Below, in pieces: positions 11,989 through 22,465 of a DNA stretch of 64,000 bases. Every line of letters begins with the position of its first letter. Position 1 is the first letter of the stretch. The notes beneath the pieces are model-generated. The model saw only the letters and a list, made by a program, of their open reading frames with translations, made no database searches and had not been told where the DNA came from. A program made the position numbers and the translations under genes. The DNA comes from Melampsora larici-populina 98AG31 (taxonomy: Eukaryota > Basidiomycota > Pucciniomycetes > Pucciniales > Melampsoraceae): positions 877,092-941,091 of the forward strand of contig NW_006768796.1 in assembly GCF_000204055.1 (NCBI RefSeq). The letters run 5' to 3'.

Positions 11989-12589
11989 GCTTTCTTAACC
12001 TCTCCCTATTCACTCAACACCCCCCCTTGTTGTCCTCCCTTTCACACTTTCATCAATTGTCTTTCCTTACTTCCTGTACCCTGTTGATATTATCCTTGTC
12101 ATTAGCAATCTAGACACGATTTGTGTTATCTTTTACACCAAACAGATAGGTTGCCTCCTTGTTACCTTGACAAACACAAAATACCCAAGATGTGAAGGCG
12201 ACAGGGAAAGGAGAAGCCTAACTAGGCTCAGGCCTGCCACCCAAGAAAGGGATATTTAGGCTTCTCCATCCCCTCTAGATAACGTACTCAAACCTGAGAA
12301 GAGACAAATGAACTCTACAGGTTTAAACTTCTTCAACGAGGATTTCCAAACAGAAATCTCGGAGAAGAAGTAGATACGATTAGAGGAGAATTCATACTCT
12401 CCCCCAGAAGAGATGAACTCTCCACAATTGTTTCTACTTACGCATAACTATAAAGTCCAGGTTTTGTCGGAAGTAGGAACTCCCACGAAACCTACCGCCC
12501 ACATCTATTCCTTCCCTCACTTAGTAGGAAACTAAGCAAGGGAAGGAAAAATCTATTGATAATATAAGAGTTACAAATTTGAGAATGGA
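11989..12589. other. Non-coding 3' region of element 1 with two hairpins
   Basis: Pyrimidine-rich leader then AG-rich DNA. Two clean inverted repeats: GGAGAAGCCTAA (12210-12221) with its complement at 12256-12267, and CCTTCCCT...AGGGAAGG spanning 12510-12546 with inner arms ACTTAGT/ACTAAG. Possibly terminal structures of element 1. No gene. Confidence 0.45.
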
Positions 12590-13272
12590 CTCCCCGACAC
12601 TACCTCAATCTGACTCCTTGACGATCTTTGACTGACCACTTGTCATTGTCTCTTTGGAGTCAGTCAGTCTGTAATTAAAACATGTACTTTGGTTCTAGAA
12701 AGCTTTCCACCACTTGTGTGGTGTAGACCTTCCAACTCACACCTTATAAAGGTATATAATCAATTCCTAAACCTTCCTTCCTTCCTCTCCTTCAGTGAGG
12801 ACACTCAAAGTCCTTACAGTTACTTCCTTCATGGATATATCTTGCATTGCGTCCCTTGAGCAAGTGGCAAATATCCTGGGTTCTGAAAACTGTTGTGCAC
12901 ATTGGGGTGAATCTCTTATATAGAGCTATGAAGAAGAATATGTGTGACAAGGGAGTATAGTAAATTGACCCTTGACAACCCATTACAACAAATAATTCAT
13001 CTCCTGCCATCTGCTTCCAACAATTATTTGATCACAGAGGTAGCAAAAACCTTGAAGTTGTTTTACATGCACTTTCACACCACACATGTTGTGGTAGAAA
13101 AATCAAGTCATCTCTTAACAATCTGAGAGCCACAGTTGCAAGTTTTGGGTATAGGGTCGTTTGATTGACACCAAGTCTGACACTCCATCTCAGAACGACT
13201 CATATCTACGTCAACATTAACCAATGCTTCATCAGCTGATATGATTCCTTTTTCGCTCTTGGGATTCTTGAT
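12590..13272 (-). repeat. Duplicated segment X, copy 1, part 1
   Basis: Matches the inverse of about 47105-47790 with scattered differences. It is interrupted at 13272 by the Ngaro-like element. It carries the 3' part of the X secreted-peptide gene and its downstream region. Confidence 0.9.
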
Positions 13273-13515
13273 TGGTGGCGCCAACCAAGGTACGACTTGG
13301 CGCAGAGTTCCATGACTGAGAGTAACGTTGATTCAGACATCAGCATAAATGCTTATAGAGAGAACAACGCGAGTTGAGGAAAAATTTCCCAGAACCGATC
13401 CAAGGAAAATTTCTCTCTCAAGTTCTCTCCCACGCCTGATCAACGTACACCAGTCTTCAGGAACTCTAAGTTTAAATACAATTTACGAAAATTATATATT
13501 TAACCTTTTCAAATA
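13273..13515 (+). repeat. A1 repeat of Ngaro-like element
   Basis: 243 bp, starting TGGTGGCGCCAACCAAGG, nearly identical to A2 (21991-22233). One difference is a CG/CA change near 13333. Confidence 0.9.
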
Positions 13516-13569
13516 TCAGCTAACCAAGAAAGTATCCGGATTGCAATAACACACGGATCAAGACACGAA

Positions 13570-16184
13570 ATGGTTACATTTGCACAAGAACTTATAGAGT
13601 CCAGAAGACTAGCTGAGCAAGCACTAGCTAATGGAGAGTCAGGCCCTAGTACAAGGAGTAGATCAAGAAACCGAGACGGAGATCAAAATGAAGAAATAGA
13701 AGTTTACAACCAGAACGAAGATGATCCTATCGAAGGAATTGAGGAAGATAACGGGGACGACCCAAAGAACGACTTCAACGACGAAGAACTAGAGTATGTG
13801 GAGGAAGAAGAAGAACGGAAGTTAAACAAGACCGACAACATACCAATTCCTCCATACGGGAGATTAAGGCAACCGAGGGATTCCCCCGACGAAATCGAAC
13901 GACCAAAGGGTTTGGCCATGATAAACGTGGAGAGGGATCTAAGACAAGGTACAGACCATGACCAAAGTTTCATCCTGCATATATATATACTTTCATCCTT
14001 CTTAAGATCCTTTCCCCCTTTCCAAAGACATAACTCCAAAGACATAACCTACCCCTCTCCCAATTCCACGTCCTATCCTCTTTACAACTCCACATCATTC
14101 CGGACACCATATCAACTCCTTTGAGGTAGCCATATATGCACCATCCAAAGGCCTCCGAAGCCTAAGAAACCTATCCAAGGAGCGGTATAGATAGATGTAG
14201 ATGTGACCATCACGTACCACGGATAAGGAGAAGATGATGTTGATGTGTCCATCGGAAAAACGAGACAAGGACTGGGTGTAGACGTGTCCACCAGGAAAGT
14301 CGAGCGATGTTGAAGTGACCATCTGTAAATAGAAATAAAAGTAGGAAATGATGTTGATGCGACCATCTTCCGGAAGGCCAAAAAGTAATCCAGAGGGGAC
14401 AAATATCACATAGAGAAGAGGACGTCAGAGGAAATGTTCGGCTACCGTGTAGTAAGAGAGTCCATCCCACGAAGAGGTGGAGTACCGTTACGCACAACGA
14501 GATGACCAAATAGTCGGAAAACAATACGGCACAAACGTATGCCGGACAGATTGGAAAAAGGAAGAAATGACCTCAGTGACCAGACTTAACCAGACTTAGT
14601 AGAGGGTTGATCATACACACCAATTCACAATCCATCCCCCCCCCGGAATGAGTGGAGGAAACGGTTAAGAAACGAGGAACTGACATAATACCGTTATCAT
14701 CCTCCCGGGTAGATGCACAAGACGAAAGCCAAAACAGTTGGTGGCGAGCAATAGTCAAATCCTTTGACGAAGGCAACTTGATGCTAGGACAAACAATGCT
14801 GTCAGCTTATGAAGCAATGTACGGAGAAATCCCATTCAACCCGGAAGCGAATGATGGCAGACAAACCGAGGCCCCCAAAGAAAGAGGGAGGACAAGACAG
14901 CGACGTCCCCGCACGGAGTCCCTAATCCTAGATGAGGAACCCGTCACGGTGGAAATGACCAGAGACCAAAGACGACCACCAGATGAGAGAATCACAGTCC
15001 AAGCTAAGTCGACGAGAGCCCCTCAGAGCAATCCCCCAACGGGTCCCAGGAAGGAAAGAAAGCGATCTTTACCGGTTGAAGAAGATTCAGAGAGCGATGC
15101 TTTGTCAGACCCCGAAAGAGAGATCAACTTCGTTGACGACCAAGAGCTGTCAAACAATCACCTGCTGAAGTTATCAAACGGCCTACATCAAAGAATGACA
15201 AAATTACAAGCATATGTTCCGTTAACTGTTTTCAATGCAGACTGGATAGAGAAAGACGTAGAGAAGGCTGGTCTCAAGAAGGTCAAGACCGTGAAGGAGC
15301 TCCAAGAAGGAGACGATGTGCCAACTTACTCAGGCTTGACTCCAAAAGACAAACTCCTGCTGTCCTACGGCGAGTGGATGGACTGCATAGATCTATTCAT
15401 CAGATATGTCGAAGAGTTTTACCACATGGAACGAACGGCAGAGATGTTCAGGAAGCACAAGGCCAACGTAATTGATATTAGGAGATCTACATTGTGCTGG
15501 ATGGTTGCCTTGAGATATTGCATCAAAGTGAGAAAGTTAGTCATGCAGAATAGAACCAAGAACGGCAAGCGACAGATGAACAATGCAGGTATCTTACACC
15601 AAGACATTCTACGAGCGGCCAAGGACAAAGCTGAAGTATGCGGCGAAAGGAGCTACGCGGAGAACCCGTACACGACCACGACCGGCGAGAACAAACTCCA
15701 ATCATCCAACGGGAGACCCCTGGCCAAGAACGAAGTGTCCACATCAAGCCAAGATGCAAACGGCTGGAAGAATAGTTCAAAGAGCAGAAGAAACAACCAC
15801 AACAGCAACAATAAGCGGAAGAGCTTCGACCGTAACATCAGCTATAGGAAGAACTGGAAAACCGACTATCATGGCGGAGGCCACGGAGGTGCATCATACC
15901 ACCAAACACAGAACACCGGCTATTATTCCAACTGCAATCATCATAACGCCCCCTACAACAACACCTTCCCCTCATCGTCCTCCGGTTTTCACCCATTGGG
16001 CCCATACGGTGGAAACGTATACGGTAGCTCCTTTCATCCATCGTACAGTCAAGGTGGATCTATGGCAAGCACGAGCAAGCCACATAACCAACTGGCAATC
16101 GTGGCAAAGCCGAGCGGAAGCGGGCAAGGAGGCGCTTTAGCCATCGTGAATAGACAAAACGGAGGGGGAAAACAGAACTGGTAA
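13570..16184 (+). CDS. Gag-like protein of the Ngaro-like element, two exons
   Basis: The main frame (14653-16184) opens without an ATG. A better model joins exon 1 13570-13948 (start MVTFAQELIES, donor AAG|GTACAG) to exon 2 14653-16184 (acceptor ATGAG|TGG). The phases fit and give 636 residues. The product is acidic at the N-terminus, with a helical centre (YGEWMDCIDLFIRYVEEFYH). It has a basic Asn/Gly/His/Tyr-rich tail (SKSRRNNHNSNNKRKSF) that could bind RNA. No CCHC knuckle was seen. Element 1 retains a related C-terminus ahead of its RT. The intron carries the 18-bp motif array at 14194-14367. The splice model is inference. Confidence 0.6.
14194..14367 (+). repeat. Five-copy spaced 18-bp motif array in the gag intron
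   Basis: Approximate motif GATGTTGATGTGACCATC near 14194, 14236, 14275, 14306 and 14350, with 30-45 bp spacing and unrelated spacers. It makes overlapping spurious minus-strand frames. Role unknown; a protein- or RNA-binding array is possible. Confidence 0.6.
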
Positions 16185-16810
16185 GACCTACTCACCTCAC
16201 ATTGTCCGTTCAACCACCACACCTAACACCCCCCCCTTTTTTTTTTTTTTTTCTTCCCTTTCACCCCACTCTTACGCACGTTTCTCCTTTGCACCCGTCA
16301 AAAATCACCAAAGAGGTTCTTTGTGTAACCGGTGACACCCTCCCTGATCCCGTCGGTCAAAGCCTCATCGAGCGGTGATGCCCAGGGCGGTTGGTGTGAA
16401 CCCGGAAGGCTAGGAAAAGACTTATAATATATCTAGTCCTAAAAACAAAGTGATGACGTTGTCAGAGGTCATGTACAATGTGATAGTTTGAATGATAGTG
16501 AATAGAAACTAGAACCGTGCTCCAAGTCCAGTTGTACACATATGTATCTAGACGTCCTGACTTGCAGAAGAAATGAAACTCACAAATGCCTCATGTGCCC
16601 CTGTTCAACCATTTAGCAGCATCCGAGAGAGTAATGGCGTGCCAGACCACGAAAACACGATGGAAACGGATGAGAACAGTGAGGCACGGCTGAGAGCAGA
16701 GAGGACGCCAAGTGCACAAAAGACCCCAGGCCATGGCAGCCAGAGTGTCACGGGAAAGAAAACAGCGTCAGCCGAGCTAGAGCAAGAAGGAGAGAGTGAG
16801 TCACAGCTAA
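16185..16810. other. Spacer between gag and RT, with a small open frame
   Basis: Begins C-rich then a T17-18 run (about 16235-16252). A 90-codon frame (16573-16845) encodes an acidic, Ser/Glu-rich peptide ending in SRRVRKAY. It overlaps the start of the RT frame (open from 16811) in a different phase. It could be the N-terminus of the RT protein reached by frameshifting or splicing; unproven. Confidence 0.4.
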
Positions 16811-19800
16811 ACTCACGTAGCAGAAGAGTTAGGAAAGCATACTGATGCGGGGACTGCTGCTCAAATAGGCGAGATACCAGAGCTAACACCAAACAAGGAA
16901 TGGCCGTCATCAGTAGAGTGCGAGATGAACCTCGTAGAGTGGGAAAAGAAACTAACGCAGCTGGGGTTGCTGGAGAAACACAAGAAGATCATGGAGGGTT
17001 TTCGAACGGGGTTTGACCAAGGCATACCGGAGCACGTTGTAGAACTTATAACCCAACAAGGGTTATACAGAGCTGGAAGAGGATAATCTACTAATAAAAT
17101 GACTAGTAGAAGTTGTCTAAGGACTGCTCTTCTAAAACAACACAATCAGAAAGAGCTCTGTTGTATTGAGTACTGATAAGGCACCAGAGAAATATAACTT
17201 CACACGTAATTTTAACTTCAAAAGCACACTTTGTATTACTATCAACACTGCTATAGTGTTATTCCCAATTGATAACTGAAAAAAAATAAGCAATATCTGA
17301 TTGATATTATTCCCAATAAGTCTTTATGACTATAAAACTAAAGTAAATTTCTCTTTATAACTGTAATAAAGGGCGTATTTAAGTGAACAGGTACTATTAA
17401 AATAAGTTTATGATGATAAACAAAATAATAATGGCGTAAATGATAAAGAAAAAAAAAAAAAGGGGGAACAACAGTCCCAAAACCCTCTCAAAGTATATAT
17501 AACAATGTACTAGAACTTTTACAATGGTCAACAGCCTCAAAACCAATCAAATCCGCCCAAAATTCCCTAAAAACCCTATGATGACGCAATGTAATGGTTT
17601 TGTTACTAATAAATGATGTAATTTTCACAGCTAAAAGTGATCAATGACGCAATAATATGATGTACAGCACTTCTTATGATGAATACAGGTGATTTTTTTC
17701 TTGTAAACTAGCTGAAAACCAATTTTTGAGATTACGAATTTTTTCAGATGTGCTCCAATTTTTGATTACTAAAGTGCATCTTGTAGTCCACGTGTTACTG
17801 ATCATTTCTGACACCTACATGACCTACTTCTGATGAGTGATGAGTAAGATATTGAGTTGTGAAGTTAAGGTTTTTAGTGTTACATATGACTTGTGACTGT
17901 AAATTCGAGATTCACACCAATTCTTTATTTGCCTTATAACTTTTTACACACACCTCCGTTACTAATGATTTAAAGTTTGTACATTATGTAATCCACTCTT
18001 CTGCGTTGAATGAGCCATCTACCAACCTATTCTGACGTCATTTGACATATGTAATTAGCTGAAAACCTCCATTTTCCACGAATTTCACCCATTTTCTTCA
18101 CTTTTCACAGCTACTACTAAGCCTTTCTTGCTCATGTAATATTACATCATCATCTATAGCCTTAAAAATCCCGGAAAATCCTCTTGGCAACCTTAAATTC
18201 CATCACTACCACTATTACACAACCAAACTACACGTGTACCTCTTGTTTACCAACTTCGAAAAAGTGCTTTCTTCCTAATAACTTCTGTTTCTACTTATCA
18301 ACCTTGAAGATTAAAATTTTCATAGTATCATATAATGTTGTTCTTTCATATTCTAACCTCATAATACCCATAACTGTATTTTTACTAACCTAAAAACCAT
18401 TTTCCAACCTTTATACCTATAATTTCGAATTTTTCTTATGTTTTTCTTTCTTTCTTTTTGTAATAAATTTGTAAGTAAACTATAATGATCTTAATATATA
18501 ATGTGAAATAAAATAATGTAATGTTGACCTAATGACCAATACATAAGCCTACAAGAGCTTCAATTGATCAAAAACCTCCATTTCGAATTTTCTTTCCTGC
18601 TGAATCCTGCTAATAAACTGGTAAACTGGTAATTGTGAATTTTTTAATTGATCCCATAAATTGATCACCACAACGTCCTAAGAAACATACGCTTCTACTC
18701 CCCGATGAACCATGATAGATCGAAGGAAGCAAACAAGATCATTCGGGAGAAGTTGCAGAAGGAACTAACAGCCGGCCAGATGAGAGGGCCTTTCACAGAG
18801 GAAGAGACCCTAAGGAAGGTGGCATTCTTCAGAACCAGTCCGATGGGCGTGGTAACAAACGGCGACGGCACTAAGCGTATAATCAACAATCTGTCATTTC
18901 CTAAATACAACAACGACCTGCCATCAGTAAACTCGTTTGTGGATAAAGACAAGTTCAAGACAACTTGGGACGACTTTGCAAAAGTCGCCCTATTCTTTGC
19001 AAATTCGAAGGGAGAGTTGCTCCTGGGTATCTTCGATTGGGAGAAGGCTTACCGCCAAATCCCTACCCATCCCAGTCAGTGGAAATATCTAATGATAAGA
19101 ACAGACGACGGCTCGATAATCCTTGACACACGAGTATCCTTTGGAGGAGTAGCGGGGTGCGGAAGCTTTGGAGGCCCCGCCAACGCATGGAAGGATATAA
19201 TGTGTTTACACTTCGGCTTCAACATCGTCTTCCGGTGGGTCGACGATAATCTCTTTGTAAAAAGTGTTGACAGCGGCAACAGCACAACAATGGAAGATGT
19301 CGTAAAGCTGAGCGCGGAGCTGGGCGTAAAAACTAACAAAGGCAAATACGCGGAATTTGCCACCGAACAAAAATATATTGGCTTTATCTGGAATGGGCGC
19401 GACAAGTCAGTGAGACTGCCAGAAGAAAAGTTGGAAGCGCGAAAACAACAGGTAGATGAGGCAATTACGAAGAACGGGCCGCACACATTCAAAGAGGTAG
19501 AAAAGTTGAGAGGAAGGCTATCTCACCTAACAAACATATTGCCACAGATGAGATGTTTTTGTACAAACATTGACCACTGGATGGCGAGGTGGAAAGAAAA
19601 GAGAGCTCCAAGAAACATGCCAAAGGAGGTGCTAGATGATCTGTGGGAATGGAAGAGGGTACTACAAGAATTCACTAACCTGAAGCTGCTTCCCAAGAAA
19701 GAGTCGATCAACATGGGTTGGGTGGGTGACGCAGCGTCCAACCACGGAATAGGTGTTATGATAGGTAACCGCTGGGCCCAGTGGAAGCTCAAAGACGGTT

Positions 19801-20201
19801 GGGACCAGAAAGACGCGCTCGGAGTGAAACGCGACATCGCCTGGGCCGAGACGGTGGCGGTACGTCTGGGGCTCGAGATGATGGTCCAACTGACCGACGT
19901 GCGAGGGAAACGTTTCCTGTTCCTGACCGACAACACGACAACCGAGGGGGCGGTACGAAACCTCAAATCGAAACACGTCGCAGTAAATAACGAGTGGAGG
20001 TTGATACAACGGAGACTGGCTATATTAGACTGCGACCTAGAGGAAAAGAGGGTTACATCGTTAGAAAACGACGCAGACAAGCTATCGAGAGGAATTAGAG
20101 TCCGGAACTACGACTCAGATCGATTACAAATAGACGTACCAGAAGACCTGAAGGACTACATCGAAAGATCCAACGTTCGACTGTCCAGCCCTGCCAAGTA
20201 A
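16811..20201 (+). CDS. Reverse transcriptase-RNase H of the Ngaro-like element, interrupted
   Basis: The N-terminal part (16811-17037) reads GEIPELTPNKEWPSSVECEM and FRTGFDQGIPEH. An LTR-type insertion plus its 4-bp duplication (17038-18676) interrupts it. The frame resumes at 18677 with RT motifs GVVTNGDGTKRIINNLSFPK, LGIFDWEKAYRQIPTHP, SFGGVAGCGSFGG and catalytic FRWVDDNLF. RNase H follows: MGWVGDAASNHGIG, IAWAETVAVRLG and FLTDNTTTEGAVR. The stop is at 20199. There are no internal stops apart from the insertion. It would copy element RNA into cDNA; as it stands, the insertion disables it. Confidence 0.85.
17038..18672. mobile_element. LTR-type insertion in the RT gene (long solo LTR or non-coding LTR element)
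   Basis: Starts TGTAGAACTTATAACC and ends TTGATCACCACA (TG...CA). It is flanked by ACGT at 17034-17037 and 18673-18676. Removing it and one ACGT joins GIPEHV to LRNIRFYSP in frame, as in element 1. 1,635 bp, about 70% A+T, with no coding capacity. A short palindrome AACCCAACAAGGGTT lies at its start. A solo LTR is the simplest reading; 4-bp duplications are less common than 5-bp ones. Confidence 0.75.
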
Positions 20202-20256
20202 CCAAGAAATATATAACCTCCGAGAAGCCAGACCAAACCAGACGACCACATCCAGT

Positions 20257-21441
20257 ATGACAGGCAGACCTAGTTTCGCGCAGATAGAAGATGAGATTGC
20301 CGACGAGAAAACGAAAAGCATAGCGAGACACATGGTCGGAGGGTCCTGGGCAGATTCAATCATGCAAGGATACACGAGTGCGGTATCAAAATTTAAAGAA
20401 TACATAGAGGAAGATGGGAGAGACTGGAAGTCAGCCATACCGGTACAAGCGAACGACATCTACGGATTTATCGTATGGGCCGGCGAATCAAACATAAAGA
20501 AAGAGACGTCAGCCAAAAGGACAGTGAAAGCTAAGACAATTGAGAAGTATCTTGCTGGACTAACCGCATGGCAAATGGCGACCAAACTAGAACCCCCTGA
20601 CCTAAATCAAAAAATGATAAAAGCTTTGATACGAGCAACGGAGCGAGCAGAAGAACGAAAGAAGCTGGACGGAGACGTCGAAGGCAAGACAGAGCCAAAC
20701 GCAGTGAAACAACCGATCCAGACTCAAGAACTAATCGGTCTAGTATGCAAACTAGGAGGTAGATCGGAGTTGGAAGAAGTGATCGCGACGACTGCCCTGG
20801 TAGCCTTCTGGGGCATGATGAGGATCGGGGAGCTAACTAGAACCAAGAGGAAAGATGGGATGTTGATTAAAGGAGATGTGTCTTTCGAAGGTAGCGGGGA
20901 AAAGAAAGTGGCGGTATTAACCTTGTGGCGAGCAAAAACCGCGAGGCCCGGTGAATCTCAAACCATCCGTATCGCATCTCAAAGATCCATACTCGACCCC
21001 GTAGCTGCATTAGAGCGTGTTCTAGACAGGAACAAGAATCTGAGAGACGATGAAGTACTATTCGGGTACAGTTCGGGAGGTTCGAGGAAACCTCTAACGA
21101 GGAAAGTGTTCATTGAAGGATTGGAAAGTCTATGGGGGAAGGCCAGCGTCAAAGTCGGAGATTGGACGGGTCACTCCTTTCGCATCGGAGGAGCGTCACT
21201 CAGGTGGAACCTGGGATGGGAGAAGGAACGAATCATGAAACAGGGAAGATGGCTTTCGAGCGCAGTAGACGTATACCTAAGGGAGTATAGCAAGGAAGAG
21301 TTGTCTGAAGCCAAAAACTTGCTTTGGGCAATAGACCAAAGGAATAGAGACGGAAACGATGGTAGGTGCACACATCACGTTGCAGTCCCTATCATAGAGT
21401 CTGATGAGCTGAGACATGACCAAAATTCAACAGAAAAATAA
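20257..21441 (+). CDS. Tyrosine recombinase of the Ngaro-like element, intact
   Basis: 394 residues. The N-terminal core-binding half includes SIMQGYTSAVSKFKEYIEE, GFIVWAGES and TIEKYLAGLTAWQM. The catalytic half has the Arg of MMRIGELTR (about 188), a Lys in the following hairpin (KTARPGESQ), His-x-x-Arg in TGHSFRIGGASL (about 308), the QGRW turn, and nucleophilic Tyr in VDVYLREYS (about 343). All residues expected of a YR integrase are present. It acts on the circular cDNA to insert it without target duplication. It begins 55 bp after the RT stop. Confidence is high because of the full residue set. Confidence 0.9.
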   Translation: MTGRPSFAQIEDEIADEKTKSIARHMVGGSWADSIMQGYTSAVSKFKEYIEEDGRDWKSAIPVQANDIYGFIVWAGESNIKKETSAKRTVKAKTIEKYLAGLTAWQMATKLEPPDLNQKMIKALIRATERAEERKKLDGDVEGKTEPNAVKQPIQTQELIGLVCKLGGRSELEEVIATTALVAFWGMMRIGELTRTKRKDGMLIKGDVSFEGSGEKKVAVLTLWRAKTARPGESQTIRIASQRSILDPVAALERVLDRNKNLRDDEVLFGYSSGGSRKPLTRKVFIEGLESLWGKASVKVGDWTGHSFRIGGASLRWNLGWEKERIMKQGRWLSSAVDVYLREYSKEELSEAKNLLWAIDQRNRDGNDGRCTHHVAVPIIESDELRHDQNSTEK

Positions 21442-21786
21442 TACGAGGAAGGTTGGTCGACAAGTGATCGACCAGGTCCAGAAGTGAACAAGCGGATTAA
21501 AGTTCAAGACGGAAACTTCCCAGTACAATAAGGGACTATCACCAAGAAGCCTGAGCCAGACGGGTAGTTCAATTACGAAGCCAGACAGGAGTTAAAGTTT
21601 GCTCAGTAGCTAATACAGACAGAAGTGTATAGATCAAGTTGTGAGAAGCAGAAGAAATACGAACCTTGTATGCCGTGCCCCCTGCGAGCTTTGGGACTCC
21701 TCGACATGCCGAGCCTCGCCGAGTTCCCGTCAAAGTGGGTGGTGCCGAGCCCCCCCAAGAGCCCCCATAGTGCACGTGCTTGGCAA
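21442..21786. other. 3' untranslated region of the Ngaro-like element
   Basis: Non-coding, GC-richer than surroundings (GAGCCCCCCCAAGAGCCCCC near 21750). It leads into B1. Confidence 0.5.
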
Positions 21787-21990
21787 ACGGTCCTGGGTTT
21801 TGCGTGAGATAGAAAGATTTTTCCGCCTCACGCAAACCAGACCGGCCTGCGGCCGCCATCCCAAAAACCGGCTGTCTCCCAGTGAAAGACACAAATTGGG
21901 AGATAGTCAGGATGGTATATATGTTAAAGTTACATATATGATTAAGCCCACAAATTAGCAAGTCTTGAAACTTGCTCTCACCAAATGGAT
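21787..21990 (+). repeat. B1 repeat of Ngaro-like element
   Basis: About 204 bp matching B2 at 22262-22465, ending CTCACCAAATGGAT directly before A2. Confidence 0.9.
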
Positions 21991-22233
21991 TGGTGGCGCC
22001 AACCAAGGTACGACTTGGCGCAGAGTTCCATGACTGAGAGTAACATTGATTCAGACATCAGCATAAATGCTTATAGAGAGAACAACGCGAGTTGAGGAAA
22101 AATTTCCCAGAACCGAGCCAAGGAAAATTTCTCTCTCAAGTTCTCTCCCACGCCTGATCAACGTACACCAGTCTTCAGGAACTCTAAGTTTAAATACAAT
22201 TTACGAAAATTATATATTTAACCTTTTCAAATA
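21991..22233 (+). repeat. A2 repeat of Ngaro-like element
   Basis: Second copy of A1, placed between B1 and B2. The B1/A2 junction GGAT|TGGTGGCGCC is the same joint a circularised element would contain. Confidence 0.9.
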
Positions 22234-22261
22234 CCACCCACCCACCCAGCGTGCTTGTGGG

Positions 22262-22465
22262 ACGGTCCTGGGTTTTGCATGAGATAGAAAGATGTTTCCG
22301 CCTCACGCAAACCAGACCGGCCTGCGGCCGCCATCCCAAAAACCGGCTGTCTCCCAGTGAAAGACACAAATTGGGAGATAGTCAGGATGGTATATATGTT
22401 AAAGTTACATATATGATTAAGCCCACAAATTAGCAAGTCTTGAAACTTGCTCTCACCAAATGGAT
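22262..22465 (+). repeat. B2 repeat of Ngaro-like element (right end)
   Basis: Second copy of B1. Its last base abuts the X segment at 22466. Confidence 0.9.

Larger units (their letters stand above)
13273..22465 (+). mobile_element. Ngaro-like tyrosine-recombinase retrotransposon (element 2), near complete
   Basis: The structure is A1 - gag - RT/RNase H - YR - B1 - A2 - B2. A1 (13273-13515) equals A2 (21991-22233); B1 (21787-21990) equals B2 (22262-22465). Such split direct repeats define Ngaro/PAT-type YR retrotransposons, which have no LTRs and make no target duplication. The empty site is visible in X copy 2 (CTTGAT|CATGGC in the orientation of copy 1): insertion added TGGTGGCGCC...AAATGGAT with no duplication beyond the shared GAT. 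All three coding regions are open apart from one LTR-type insertion in the RT. Confidence 0.9.

Noticed and set aside
14095..14524. Three overlapping minus-strand frames of ~100 codons
   Set aside because: All three frames open over the same repeated 18-bp motif; low complexity, not coding.
19076..20080. Long minus-strand open frames opposite the Ngaro RT
   Set aside because: Antisense shadows of a high-GC-third coding frame; no motifs or splice support.
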